Shown here in pieces: positions 47,406 through 56,250 of a DNA stretch of 64,000 bases; the stretch's first letter is position 1, and the number at the start of each line of letters is the position of its first letter. Both the position numbers and the translations under genes were made by a program. Source of the stretch: Cytophagaceae bacterium ABcell3 (GTDB taxonomy: Bacteria > Bacteroidota > Bacteroidia > Cytophagales > Cytophagaceae); the NCBI GenBank assembly GCA_030913385.1, contig CP133159.1, forward strand, positions 4,567,001-4,631,000, in the 5' to 3' direction. The notes below the pieces were generated by a model. The model did no database searches and had not been told where the DNA came from. It saw only the letters and a list, made by a program, of their open reading frames with translations.

Positions 47406-48191
47406 TTATAAACTTTCAACCAATTCAGAAACATATCCTTTTATATACCTCATCCGAGCGCCATACCATGAAAAAATTTCACCATCAACACAAACCACTT
47501 TACTGGAAGGCGCCAACTCCTGAAATGCTGCCTTGTGTTTTTCTTTGAAAGGATATGGTTCGGAGGAAAGAAAAATAAGGTCAGGGTTTAACTGGCGTAT
47601 TTCTTCATCTGAGAGGACCGGGTACCGCTTCAAGTGTTTAGCAACATTTACAAAGCCTGTTTTTTCCAAAACTGCATCAATATAAGTATTCCCTGCGGCT
47701 ACCATATATGGTTTTTGCCATATAAAGTAAAGCACGCTTAAAGGCTGGGGAGTTATCGGCACTTCCAATCCTGAAGAAATCTCTTTTATAAGTTTATTCC
47801 CTTCATCAGGCGTTGCTGTTACTGTGGCTACCTTTTCTATCATATCAAGCGCCTCCTCGACATCATGAATATCACTCATCCAGACCGGAAGCTTTTCTTT
47901 TAAGGCCAAAATACCTGTTTTTTCATTTTCCTCCTTATTGGCTATAACCAAATCGGGCTGCAATTTTATAATATGATCAACCTTAAAATCTTTTGTCCCT
48001 CCTACTTTAGGCACACCTTTCATAAGTTCTTTGGGATGGGTACAAAACTTTGTAACCCCACAAATACGATCTTGTAACCCTAAGTGGAATAACAGTTCTG
48101 TATGAGATGGAACAAGCGAAACTATTTTTTTAGGGGGGAAGTCAATACTGACTTTATATCCCATCTGATCTTGAAAAACTTTACTCGCCAT
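47406..48191 (-). CDS. BtuF-like helical-backbone metal-receptor protein
   Basis: 261 residues of the periplasmic-binding-protein (cobalamin/siderophore) fold: KIVSLVPSHTELLFHLGLQDRICGVTKFC, VGGTKDFKVDHIIKLQPDLVIANKEEN, YFIWQKPYMVAAGNTYIDAVLEKTGF and LNPDLIFLSSEPYPFKEKH. Each part lies in the proper order. There is no signal peptide, and no ABC permease or ATPase is beside it. The class is known in Bacteroidota as isolated 'helical backbone metal receptor' proteins, which may bind corrinoid or act in the cytosol. The ligand is unproven. The gene is single, downstream of the accessory region boundary. Confidence 0.85.
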   Translation of the reverse strand: MASKVFQDQMGYKVSIDFPPKKIVSLVPSHTELLFHLGLQDRICGVTKFCTHPKELMKGVPKVGGTKDFKVDHIIKLQPDLVIANKEENEKTGILALKEKLPVWMSDIHDVEEALDMIEKVATVTATPDEGNKLIKEISSGLEVPITPQPLSVLYFIWQKPYMVAAGNTYIDAVLEKTGFVNVAKHLKRYPVLSDEEIRQLNPDLIFLSSEPYPFKEKHKAAFQELAPSSKVVCVDGEIFSWYGARMRYIKGYVSELVESL

Positions 48192-48894
48192 TTAATGTAT
48201 TTTCAAATGTTTTTATTATTCAATGACTTTGTTCATTAAACCTGGATTATGCATTAGAACTTTCTATTGCGTGGCAAAATACAATTATCCCAGAAACAAC
48301 ACCAGAAATTTCTAAAGCACAGCAGCAAAAATTGAACCACCAACGGAAGGTTGAGCAAGTGCCCACCCCGGTAACAAAACCGCCAGTTTAAGTATTATGC
48401 CTTAGGATCCAGGACGGACTTAGATTACATACCCCACAAAAAATCCTCACCACCTAGTTTGCGGCCATTCACATTCAAAAAACGAAAAGCCTATAAAAAC
48501 TTTCTGGCATTATTTTCCACTATGCATTAGATTACAAACCCTCTTTCTCGAAGGGCTGGAAAGCGAGGTGAAAAATAATTGAGCGTACAAATCTCCCCAC
48601 TCACTTTACTTATCCATTCATTAATTAGGATTTATGCAACAGTAAAACAACGATGTTACCTGAAAAAAGCAGGTTGTTTAACAAAAACAAAAAAATCATA
48701 TTTTTTTTATGACCAAAAACTGGTAATTATCAATAGTTTAATTTATTTTGCTTTCGTTTTCAAGCCTTTACCCTTCAGCTATGTTTTTTTTTGATGTTTA
48801 GATTTTTTTTGAGGGAAAGATAAAAGAAGCTGTTTTAAGAAAGGCCTTTAATATTAACTAACCAGCAGGCGCAGTCTGTTTTACCTTTTTCTAT
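48192..48894. other. 700-base stretch between the BtuF-like gene and the first rhs gene
   Basis: Contains copy f of the dispersed repeat at its left side (48239-48280). From that repeat a plus frame stays open for 50 codons and ends at 48391 with a Gln/Pro/Thr-rich tail (KVEQVPTPVTKPPV), but no start codon is present, so it may be a remnant. A second short echo of the repeat (TATGCATTAGATTAC) lies near 48524. No promoter was fixed. This is the left border of the accessory region. Confidence 0.5.
48239..48280 (+). repeat. Dispersed repeat, copy f
   Basis: AACCTGGATTATGCATTAG followed by AACTTTCTATTGCGTGGCAAAA. It is the longest half-copy: the second part also occurs almost unchanged in copy c (27310-27330) and, in part, in copy b. 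Confidence 0.7.
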
Positions 48895-51800
48895 ATGCTT
48901 TTAGCCAACAAGCACTATACCATGGTCATGGGTATGGACATCCACATGGTTACCATACCACCCGGTGTACCGACGCCCATACCGCACCCTTTCATAGGCT
49001 TTGTCATGGATCCTATGGACTATGTGCCCTTTATCGGATCCACGGTGTTTATCAACGGCGTGCCCCGTGGCACCAGCGACACCAACGGGATGCTCGGTAT
49101 AACAAAACATATCCCTATGGGCGGCCCCTTCACCATGATGCCCATGATCGGGCACGAGTCCGTCAACTTTTTCGGCAGCCTTACCGTCAAGGCGCAGGGG
49201 ATGTCCCTCAGCCCCGCAGGATATATGGTCATGAGCTGCAACGACATCGGCATGCCGCTCACCGCCACACCCGGCAAAAAGATGAAGCCCAGGCCGAGCC
49301 TCTTCCTGCCAAGTTCGCAGACCGTCCCATTGCCGGGCGGAAAGCCTGTCATGGTAGGCGGCCCTTATGCGCCCGACCTGGCCGGTGCCGCCAAAAGGCT
49401 GGCCATGTCCTACGGTTTCGGCGGGCTGCTCAAAGTAGGGGGAAAAGCTGGGAAAGCTGGCCTTTCGGCATGCAAGAAAAAGACAAAGGCCGCAGGAAAA
49501 CATACCAAAGGGCAAAAAGACAGCCTTACAAAATGTATCGGTGACCCTGTCGATATGGTCACAGGGCGCGTTATTTACGGGGGCACGGACTTTGAGCTCC
49601 CCGGGCCACTGCCGGTCACCTGGGAAAGGAACTGGTACTCGGACTCCTCCTATGAAGGGCCGCTGGGGCACGGCATGCACCACTGTTACGACCTTTCCCT
49701 GCACTTTTTCAAAGAAGAAGAGGCCATCATGCTGGTGCTGCCCGACGGCAGGACAGCCTCCTTCCCGTTTTTGGTGGCAGAGGGCGAATCCTTCTACAAC
49801 CGCATGGAAAAGCTCACGCTTACCTGTGTAAACTTTAGGGAATACCGCCTCAAAGACCATGAAAAAAACCTGACCTATACCTTCCGGAAAGAAGGCAGGG
49901 AGTTTTTCAGCCCCGTAAAACTTGAAAATACGGCCGGACAGGCCTTGCGCTTTACCTATAACCAGCGCAGCTGCCTGACCTGGATCACCGACACGGCAGG
50001 CCGAGAGATCAGGCTGCACCTGGACCATGGGGACAGGATCAAGAAAATTACCGCCAGGCACAAAAAGAAAGAAAAGACCCTGGTGGAATACCGGTATAAC
50101 GAGGCCGGCGACATGGAGGCGGTTGCCGATGCCCTCGGACAGGAAACAAGGATGCAGTACCGCAACCACCTGATGGTGTCCAAGACCGACCGCAACGGAC
50201 AGACTTTTTACTGGGAGTACGACGGCCACTCCACCGGTGCCAGGTGCATCCACACCTGGGGCGACGGGGGCTTGTTGGAAGTCAGGCTGGATTACGGACA
50301 GGGCAAAAACGTGATGACGGACTCCCTGGGCCGCAAGACCGTGTGTTACTACAATGCAGACAACCTCTGTACACAGATAACAGACCCGGAGGGCAACCAT
50401 ATCTTCCACGAGTACACCGACTATTTTGAACCCTACCGGGACATTGACGAAGAAGGCAACCTGACGGGCTATACCTACGATGACCGGGGCAACCTCAAGT
50501 CGGTGGTGTACCCCGACATGACCTCTTCCGTGTTCGTCTATGACGACCAGGACCGCCAGATACTGTCGGTCAGCCCCGAAGGGAGGAGCACGGTAAAGGT
50601 CTACAACGAACAGGGCCTGCTGTGGTCGGTGGAAGACCCCGACGGCAGCGTCAGCAGCTTCCAGTACAACGGACAGGGGCTGGTGGAAAGCATACGCGAC
50701 AACAAAGGGCGGCACACAACATTCAAGTACGACGGGGACCACAACCTGGCACAGGTCACCTTCCCCGACGGTGCAGAACAGGAATGGGGCTATGACGCCT
50801 TCGGGCGGTGCTTCTACTCCAAAGACCCCGAAAAGCGCGAGCAGAACTTCTACTATGACGACCTCGGGCGGCCCGTGCGCGTGTGCCTGGCCGACGGCAA
50901 CATCATAAAGCTGTCCTACAATGCCTATGACGAGGTGGTCCGTGCCGAGGACATGCAGCACAAGGTGCGCTTTGAGTACACGCCCCTCGGCAGCATCAAG
51001 CTGCGGGAGGAGGACGGCGCCAAGGTACACTTCAGGTACGATACCGAAGAGCAGCTAAACGCCATAATCAACGAGCACGGGGAGGTATACCGCTTCAAAA
51101 GGAACGGCAGGGGCGATATCGTGGAAGAGGCGGGCTTCGACGGCCTTACCAGAAAATACGTCCGCGACAAAGCGGGCAAGGTAATAAAAGTGGAAAGGCC
51201 GGGCGGCAGGCACACCACCTATGAATATAACCGCAAGGGTCAGATCTGGCGCGCCGAGCACAGCGACGGCACCTGGGAGACCTATGCCTACGACAAGGAC
51301 GGCCAGCTGATAGAGGCGGTAAACCAGCACAGCAAGGTGGTCCTCACCCGCGACAAGAACGGCAGGGTAATCAAAGAAGACCAGGACGGCTACACGGTAG
51401 AGAGCAGCTACGACAAACTGGGGCTGAGACAGCACATTGGCAGCAGCCTCGGTGCGGACATACAGCTGGGGCGCAACGAATCAGGCTTTGTCACCAGTAT
51501 GCAGGCCAGCCAGCAGGGCATGAAACTCCCGTGGCAGGCAGAGATCACCTACAACAGCCTTGGACAGGAACTGGACAGGGTACTCGGCATCGGCAACGTA
51601 AAGAACCAGTTCGCCTACGACCTGTCGGGGCGCCCGAGGGAACAGAAGACCTGGAACGGTACCGGTGCCCGTCGCCTGCACCGCCACAAGCAATATTACT
51701 GGCACCCCAACGACCGCCTCCAGCGCATCCACGACGTGCTGACAGACACTGCCACCAGGTTCCGGCACGACAGCTTCGGCAACCTGATCGAAAGCCTGAC

Positions 51801-52953
51801 CGTTCAGGAATATCGTATACAGGGAAAGGAAAACTACTTCCGTGACGAAGTCGGGAACATATTCCGTGAAGAGGAAAAGAAAGACCGGAAATACGGCGCG
51901 GGCGGAAAGCTGCTGGAAAACAAAGGGGACAAGTACAGTTACGACGAGGAAGGCAATTTAATACAAAAGACGACCAAAGAGGGCAACTGGATTTACGAGT
52001 GGAACGGCAACGGCAGCCTGAAACAAGTGACCCGCCCCGATAACAAAACCGTCAGTTTCGAGTATGATGCTTTAGGGCGCAGGACCGCCAAGTTATTTGA
52101 CGGAAAGATTACAAGATGGGTCTGGGACGGGAACAACCCCGTTCACGAATGGCATTATAAAACAGAAGACCGTCCAATAGACGTGGTGGACGAGTTCGGG
52201 TTTATTTCTAAGGACAGAGAGGAACCTGTAGAAAACCTCATTACTTGGGTTTTCGATGATGGCTCATTCAAACCTGCCGCAAAAATTGTAGACGGAGAGT
52301 ATTATTCCATCATCAATGATTATCTTGGCACCCCGAAGGAAGCCTATGACAAATACAGCGACTGCGTATGGAAGTGTGAACATGAAGCGTACGGAAAAGT
52401 AAGGAGTTGCGAAGGAGAAGTGGGATTTATTCCATTTAGATTCCAGGGACAGTACCACGATGTGGAGACGGGGCTTTACTACAACCGCTTCCGCTACTAC
52501 GCCCCTGACGAGGCCATGTATGTGAGCCAGGATCCAATTGGGTTGGAAGGGGGAAATCCGACTATTTATGGATATGTTTTTGATGCTAATAATGAAATCG
52601 ATCCTTTTGGGCTGGAAATGTGCAATGCAAAAGTTTCAAAAGTCGCAAAATGGCAGAAAGCTGTACAAGGAATTGATGGGCCAGGCATAAGTGACCATTT
52701 TGCAAAACATGGATCACAGGTAGGTGCGTTTTCAAGAAAAGCCTATGATAAGAGTGCAAGAGAAACAATTAGGAATGGGCGTAGGTTTAACTATAGGGAT
52801 AGGTCCACTGGTAAAAGACGAATTGGATATTACGATTCTGAAACAGGACTTTTTACAGCAACTACCCAAAGAGGAAATAATGCCATAATTCATACTCATT
52901 TTGCAGAAAGTTGGGATAACCTAAGAAAGTTACCAGGGTTCTCAGCAGGGTAG
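48895..52953 (+). CDS. PAAR-like/Rhs polymorphic toxin with RNase-like tip
   Basis: A 1352-residue contact-delivered toxin, probably loaded on a type VI secretion or related spike. Residues about 18-170 form a PAAR-like N-terminal domain (IPPGVPTPIPHPFIGFVMDPMDYVPF is its start; key part PHPFIGFVMDP). DUF6531 follows (GDPVDMVTGRVIYGGTDFELPGPLP, about 216), then many YD/RHS repeats and an RHS core ending RFQGQYHDVETGLYYNRFRYYAPD and DPIGLEGG. The tip after about residue 1240 has HFAKHGSQVGAFSRKAYDKSA and IGYYDSETGLFTAT, the order seen in BECR-fold RNase toxins; this is by pattern only. The shell is GC-rich while the tip is AT-rich, so the tip was swapped in. No secretion genes are in the window. 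Confidence 0.88.
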   Translation: MLLANKHYTMVMGMDIHMVTIPPGVPTPIPHPFIGFVMDPMDYVPFIGSTVFINGVPRGTSDTNGMLGITKHIPMGGPFTMMPMIGHESVNFFGSLTVKAQGMSLSPAGYMVMSCNDIGMPLTATPGKKMKPRPSLFLPSSQTVPLPGGKPVMVGGPYAPDLAGAAKRLAMSYGFGGLLKVGGKAGKAGLSACKKKTKAAGKHTKGQKDSLTKCIGDPVDMVTGRVIYGGTDFELPGPLPVTWERNWYSDSSYEGPLGHGMHHCYDLSLHFFKEEEAIMLVLPDGRTASFPFLVAEGESFYNRMEKLTLTCVNFREYRLKDHEKNLTYTFRKEGREFFSPVKLENTAGQALRFTYNQRSCLTWITDTAGREIRLHLDHGDRIKKITARHKKKEKTLVEYRYNEAGDMEAVADALGQETRMQYRNHLMVSKTDRNGQTFYWEYDGHSTGARCIHTWGDGGLLEVRLDYGQGKNVMTDSLGRKTVCYYNADNLCTQITDPEGNHIFHEYTDYFEPYRDIDEEGNLTGYTYDDRGNLKSVVYPDMTSSVFVYDDQDRQILSVSPEGRSTVKVYNEQGLLWSVEDPDGSVSSFQYNGQGLVESIRDNKGRHTTFKYDGDHNLAQVTFPDGAEQEWGYDAFGRCFYSKDPEKREQNFYYDDLGRPVRVCLADGNIIKLSYNAYDEVVRAEDMQHKVRFEYTPLGSIKLREEDGAKVHFRYDTEEQLNAIINEHGEVYRFKRNGRGDIVEEAGFDGLTRKYVRDKAGKVIKVERPGGRHTTYEYNRKGQIWRAEHSDGTWETYAYDKDGQLIEAVNQHSKVVLTRDKNGRVIKEDQDGYTVESSYDKLGLRQHIGSSLGADIQLGRNESGFVTSMQASQQGMKLPWQAEITYNSLGQELDRVLGIGNVKNQFAYDLSGRPREQKTWNGTGARRLHRHKQYYWHPNDRLQRIHDVLTDTATRFRHDSFGNLIESLTVQEYRIQGKENYFRDEVGNIFREEEKKDRKYGAGGKLLENKGDKYSYDEEGNLIQKTTKEGNWIYEWNGNGSLKQVTRPDNKTVSFEYDALGRRTAKLFDGKITRWVWDGNNPVHEWHYKTEDRPIDVVDEFGFISKDREEPVENLITWVFDDGSFKPAAKIVDGEYYSIINDYLGTPKEAYDKYSDCVWKCEHEAYGKVRSCEGEVGFIPFRFQGQYHDVETGLYYNRFRYYAPDEAMYVSQDPIGLEGGNPTIYGYVFDANNEIDPFGLEMCNAKVSKVAKWQKAVQGIDGPGISDHFAKHGSQVGAFSRKAYDKSARETIRNGRRFNYRDRSTGKRRIGYYDSETGLFTATTQRGNNAIIHTHFAESWDNLRKLPGFSAG
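51157..52557 (+). repeat. Shared rhs segment, copy A (inside the full-length gene)
   Basis: The last 1.4 kb of the rhs shell, just before the tip, is nearly identical to 53800-55199 (copy B) and largely to 58433-59580 (copy C). It spans from TACGTCCGCGACAAAGCGGG to the DPIGLEGG codons. Such long near-identity in direct repeat allows homologous exchange of tips. Confidence 0.9.
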
Positions 52954-52959
52954 ATATCT

Positions 52960-53406
52960 ATGAAAAATAAAAACAAATTGTTACATTCAGTGAACACTAG
53001 ACTAAAGAAGAATAATTGTTTACCCCATATTGTTTCTTCTTTAGCATATGATATTTTTTACTTGATCTCAAATTATGAAGATGTAGATGACGAACTTATT
53101 AAAAATAAATTCCTTGATTATGTAACTAGAAATAATCAGGAGAATCTTTTAGATATCCAAATTGAATATGCTGTTCAGCTTATGGATCATAATTCTAAAC
53201 TAGAGTATGAGGAGGTACATAAAGTTTTTTCTTTAGTGGATGAGATCTTCGCATTAAAAAAATTAGGCTTAAAAACAGACTTTTTGTGCCACATTTATGA
53301 GCAAAAATTAAAAATTTTTCTTCAAAAGGAATTTACAAGAGCAAAAATGGTTGTAGAAGACAGATGGGAGGATTGGAAAAAAGATTGGTGGTGGTATAGA
53401 ATTTAA
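52960..53406 (+). CDS. Putative immunity protein for the RNase-like tip
   Basis: 148 residues, starting 6 bases after the rhs stop. It is helical, without signal or membrane segment, and of low GC like the tip. It has acidic helices (YEDVDDELIKNKFLDYV, KLEYEEVHKVFSLVDEIFAL) and an aromatic C-terminus (DRWEDWKKDWWWYRI). No family is recognised. Position directly after a polymorphic toxin is the main evidence for an immunity role: such proteins normally bind and block the cognate tip in the producing cell. It is followed by the shared spacer sequence. Confidence 0.65.
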   Translation: MKNKNKLLHSVNTRLKKNNCLPHIVSSLAYDIFYLISNYEDVDDELIKNKFLDYVTRNNQENLLDIQIEYAVQLMDHNSKLEYEEVHKVFSLVDEIFALKKLGLKTDFLCHIYEQKLKIFLQKEFTRAKMVVEDRWEDWKKDWWWYRI

Positions 53407-53459
53407 CTATAGAATTTAACTACAGTATTTAAAACAACGTGGTATTTGGACAATACTTT

Positions 53460-53720
53460 TCCCTGCACAACGCCAGACAAAACCATATTTAACCCTTCAA
53501 ATATCCGAATTGTCGGATCATCAGATGTTTGCAGTCTGATGGTCTGTTTTCTATTGTTGTTTTTATTGAAAGTTTTTTAAAGAACCATTTTCGGCTTGGT
53601 GATTTTAAAGAGATTCCCCAACCCAATCTAATATCCTTACTTTTCCCCTGTCAGCCTCGGGAGTTTGAAAGGGCTATAAGTGTTTGTCCGGTATTTTTAT
53701 GCTCATTTAGTTCCTTATGA
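53460..53720. repeat. Inter-cassette spacer, copy 1
   Basis: Begins CCTGCACAACGCCAGACAAA and is recognisably related to 58171-58430 (copy 2) over its whole length, with a fragment again at 59924-59960. It lies after the immunity gene. It encodes nothing convincing; the 394-base gap 53407-53800 holds only this spacer and about 80 bases before copy B begins. Confidence 0.7.
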
Positions 53721-53799
53721 GCAAGTATGCAAAGGGAACCGTGACCAGAAAGTTTATCATGTTCATCAAATGAATCATTAAAATCATGGTTCAGACAGA

Positions 53800-55199
53800 T
53801 ACGTCCGCGACAAAGCGGGCAAGGTAATAAAAGTGGAAAGGCCGGGCGCAGGCACACCACCTATGAATATAACCGCAAGGGCCAGATCTGGCGCGCCGAA
53901 CACAGCGACGGTACCTGGGAGACCTATGCCTACGACAAAGACGGCCAGCTAGTAGAGGCGGTGAACCAGCACAGCAAGGTAATCCTCTCCCGGGACAAGA
54001 ACGGCAGGGTAACCAAAGAAGACCAGGACGGCTACACGGTAGAGAGCGGCTACGACAAACTGGGGCTGAGACAGCACATTGGCAGCAGCCTCGGTGCGGA
54101 CATACAGCTGGGGCTCAACGAGTCAGGTTTTGTCACCAGTATGCAGGCCAGCCAGCAGGGCATGAAGCTCCCGTGGCAGGCAGAGATCACCTACAACAGC
54201 CTTGGACAGGAACTGGACAGGGTACTCGGCATCGGCAACGTAAAGAATCAGTTCGCCTACGACATGAACGGCCGTCCGCGGGAACAGAAGACCTGGAACG
54301 GCACCGGTGCCCGTCGCCTGCACCGACACAAGCAATATTACTGGCACCCCAACGACCGCCTCCAGCGCATCCACGACGTGCTGACAGACACTGCCACCAG
54401 GTTCCGGCACGACAGCTTCGGCAACCTGATCGAAAGCCTGACCGTTCAGGAATATCGTATACAGGGAAAGGAAAACTACTTCCGTGACGAAGTCGGGAAC
54501 ATATTCCGTGAAGAGGAAAAGAAAGACCGGAAATACGGCGCGGGCGGAAAGCTGCTGGAAAACAAAGGGGACAAGTACAGTTACGACGAGGAAGGCAATT
54601 TAATACAAAAGACGACCAAAGAGGGCAACTGGATTTACGAGTGGAACGGCAACGGCAGCCTGAAACAAGTGACCCGCCCCGATAACAAAACCGTCAGTTT
54701 CGAGTATGATGCACTGGGGCGAAGGACAGCAAAAATATATGACGGAAAGATTACAAGATGGCTGTGGGACGGCAACGTACCGCTGAACGAGTGGAAATAC
54801 GACCTCGAAGACAGGCCCAAAGACGTGGTGGACGAGTTCGGGTTCATTTCTAAGGACAGAGAAGAGCCCGTAGAGAACCTCGTCACATGGGTCTTCGATG
54901 ATGGCTCATTTAAACCAGCGGCAAAAATTGTAGACGGTGAATATTATTCCATCATCAATGATTATCTTGGCACCCCGAAGGAAGCCTATGACAAATACAG
55001 CGACTGCGTCTGGAAGTGTGAGCACGAGGTTTATGGGAAGGTAAAAAGCTGTGAAGGGGAGGTTGGTTTTATTCCGTTCCGTTTTCAAGGCCAGTATCAC
55101 GACGTAGAGACGGGCCTGTACTACAACCGCTTCCGCTACTATGCACCTGACGAGGCGATGTATGTGAGCCAGGATCCGATTGGGTTGGAGGGGGGAGAT
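53800..55199 (+). repeat. Shared rhs segment, copy B
   Basis: Near-identical to 51157-52557. Copy B starts abruptly at ACGTCCGCGACAAAGC. It lacks one G in the run GGGCGGCAGG (reads GGGCGCAGG at about 53846), which puts its first 47 bases out of frame with the rest. Confidence 0.9.
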
Positions 55200-55670
55200 A
55201 GGTTGTATAATTATGTTTATGATCCAAATTGTAGAATTGATGTACTAGGTTGGGTCGATATTTGGTATAGAGCATTAAGCCAAGCTGATATAAATAGTTT
55301 AAATAGTGGTAATGGAAAAATACCCAAAGATCCATTTGCCAATAATTCTCCGTTAGAACATGTTTTACATGGATCAACTGATGGGTATAATGATCAATAT
55401 ATTTCATTAACTAAAGAAAAAGCCTTTGCGGAACGGTGGGCTCGAAAGTCTGGAACCGAAGTTGTAAAAATAGATTTGGATCAAGTACCTAACAGTAAAT
55501 TAGATTTAACAACTTCTGCTGGAAGAGTAACTCATCTTGGAAATGCAGGATTAGGTGACCCAGACATTGTCAAAGCAAATAAATTTGCTAAAAACGCAGC
55601 AGAGTTACTAGTTGAAGGAAATATTCCTCAAGCAGCCATTGTTGACAGGTATAAACCAAAATGTCATTAA
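53961..55670 (+). CDS. 5'-truncated rhs cassette with ADP-ribosyltransferase-like tip
   Basis: A displaced rhs C-terminal module: 569 codons from a GTG with no PAAR, no DUF6531 and no evident promoter, so it is probably silent and waits for recombination with the full gene. Residues 1-415 copy the shell of the first rhs. The tip (about 430-569) has an R-S-E ADP-ribosyltransferase pattern: Arg437 in WYRALS, Ser482 in YISLT, and Glu548/Glu552 in AELLVEGNIP. The VVKIDLDQVP strand is also typical. If active, it would attach ADP-ribose to a protein, RNA or DNA target. The tip is AT-rich. The stop overlaps the start of an immunity candidate. Confidence 0.82.
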   Translation: MNQHSKVILSRDKNGRVTKEDQDGYTVESGYDKLGLRQHIGSSLGADIQLGLNESGFVTSMQASQQGMKLPWQAEITYNSLGQELDRVLGIGNVKNQFAYDMNGRPREQKTWNGTGARRLHRHKQYYWHPNDRLQRIHDVLTDTATRFRHDSFGNLIESLTVQEYRIQGKENYFRDEVGNIFREEEKKDRKYGAGGKLLENKGDKYSYDEEGNLIQKTTKEGNWIYEWNGNGSLKQVTRPDNKTVSFEYDALGRRTAKIYDGKITRWLWDGNVPLNEWKYDLEDRPKDVVDEFGFISKDREEPVENLVTWVFDDGSFKPAAKIVDGEYYSIINDYLGTPKEAYDKYSDCVWKCEHEVYGKVKSCEGEVGFIPFRFQGQYHDVETGLYYNRFRYYAPDEAMYVSQDPIGLEGGDRLYNYVYDPNCRIDVLGWVDIWYRALSQADINSLNSGNGKIPKDPFANNSPLEHVLHGSTDGYNDQYISLTKEKAFAERWARKSGTEVVKIDLDQVPNSKLDLTTSAGRVTHLGNAGLGDPDIVKANKFAKNAAELLVEGNIPQAAIVDRYKPKCH

Positions 55671-56023
55671 ATATGATTACTTTAAAAGAAAAAGCTAAAC
55701 TCTTTGAGGAGTATTATAATTCAGATAATGATTTTTTAAGTTATTTGAGATTGAACTATGAGTGGGATCAGTCCAAGTTTGACGTATTAGTAAAACTAAT
55801 TAAAAGTGTTTTAGATGAATATTCCGAAGAGCCTGTTTTTCCAAAAACTTTGTTGCATTTTTTTTATTTAGATTTAAAATTAATTGAAGGAATAATTTCA
55901 AACCCTTTGTTTTATAAAAGTCCACCAGCAAATTTTTCCTCTGAGCAATATAGTAGTTATTTAATAAATCAACTTGAAACTTTAAAAAATCTACAAAGGA
56001 TTTTTTTGGGAAAAAGGAGCTAA
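55661..56023 (+). CDS. Putative immunity protein for the ART-like tip
   Basis: 120 residues, overlapping the toxin stop by 10 bases (ATG at 55661, or the Met at 55673 just after). It is helical and AT-rich with no signal or metal motif: FEEYYNSDNDFLSYLRLNYEWDQSKFDVLVKLIKSVLDEYS, key part SYLRLNYEWDQSKFD. No family is recognised. The tight coupling to the ART-like tip makes a blocking role likely. The NADAR gene that follows could give a second, enzymatic kind of protection. Confidence 0.65.
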   Translation: MSLNMITLKEKAKLFEEYYNSDNDFLSYLRLNYEWDQSKFDVLVKLIKSVLDEYSEEPVFPKTLLHFFYLDLKLIEGIISNPLFYKSPPANFSSEQYSSYLINQLETLKNLQRIFLGKRS

Positions 56024-56240
56024 ATATAGATACACCATAATATTGCTAAAAAGTAATTTATTATGTTATAAAAATACTAGATTTAATAATAGGGACTATT
56101 TCTAAAAGTTTACTAGTAAATAACTGTACAAATCTTTAGTAAAGATGAAATTTAAAACTAAAAGAGAAATTTCTTAAATGGATACTTCTGCCCAATATGA
56201 ATTTTTTTATGGGTATTATCATCCTTTGTCGCAATGGTAT

Positions 56241-56250
56241 ATATCAGATT
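56241..56250. repeat. Target-site duplication, left copy
   Basis: ATATCAGATT, identical to the copy at 57721-57730. It marks the insertion point of the IS element in the NADAR gene. Confidence 0.95.

Noticed and set aside
48226-48391. 54-codon frame open through repeat copy f with a Gln/Pro-rich tail
   Set aside because: No start codon in the frame. At best a remnant; the repeat family explains the first part.
48579-48794. 71-codon plus frame upstream of the first rhs gene
   Set aside because: AT-rich, no domain, no link to the rhs start.
48901-51030. 709-codon open frame on the minus strand opposite the first rhs gene
   Set aside because: It is a by-product of the high GC content of the rhs shell. 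The plus frame has clear PAAR, DUF6531 and RHS content, while the minus product is low-complexity Val/His-rich with no domain.
53529-53720. 63-codon frame within inter-cassette spacer copy 1
   Set aside because: The related spacer copy 2 does not keep the frame open, so it is not a conserved gene.
53800-53960. Possible native upstream start for the second rhs cassette
   Set aside because: The frame remains open but has no ATG, GTG or TTG, and one base is missing at about 53846 relative to copy A, so this is a truncated copy rather than an independent gene.
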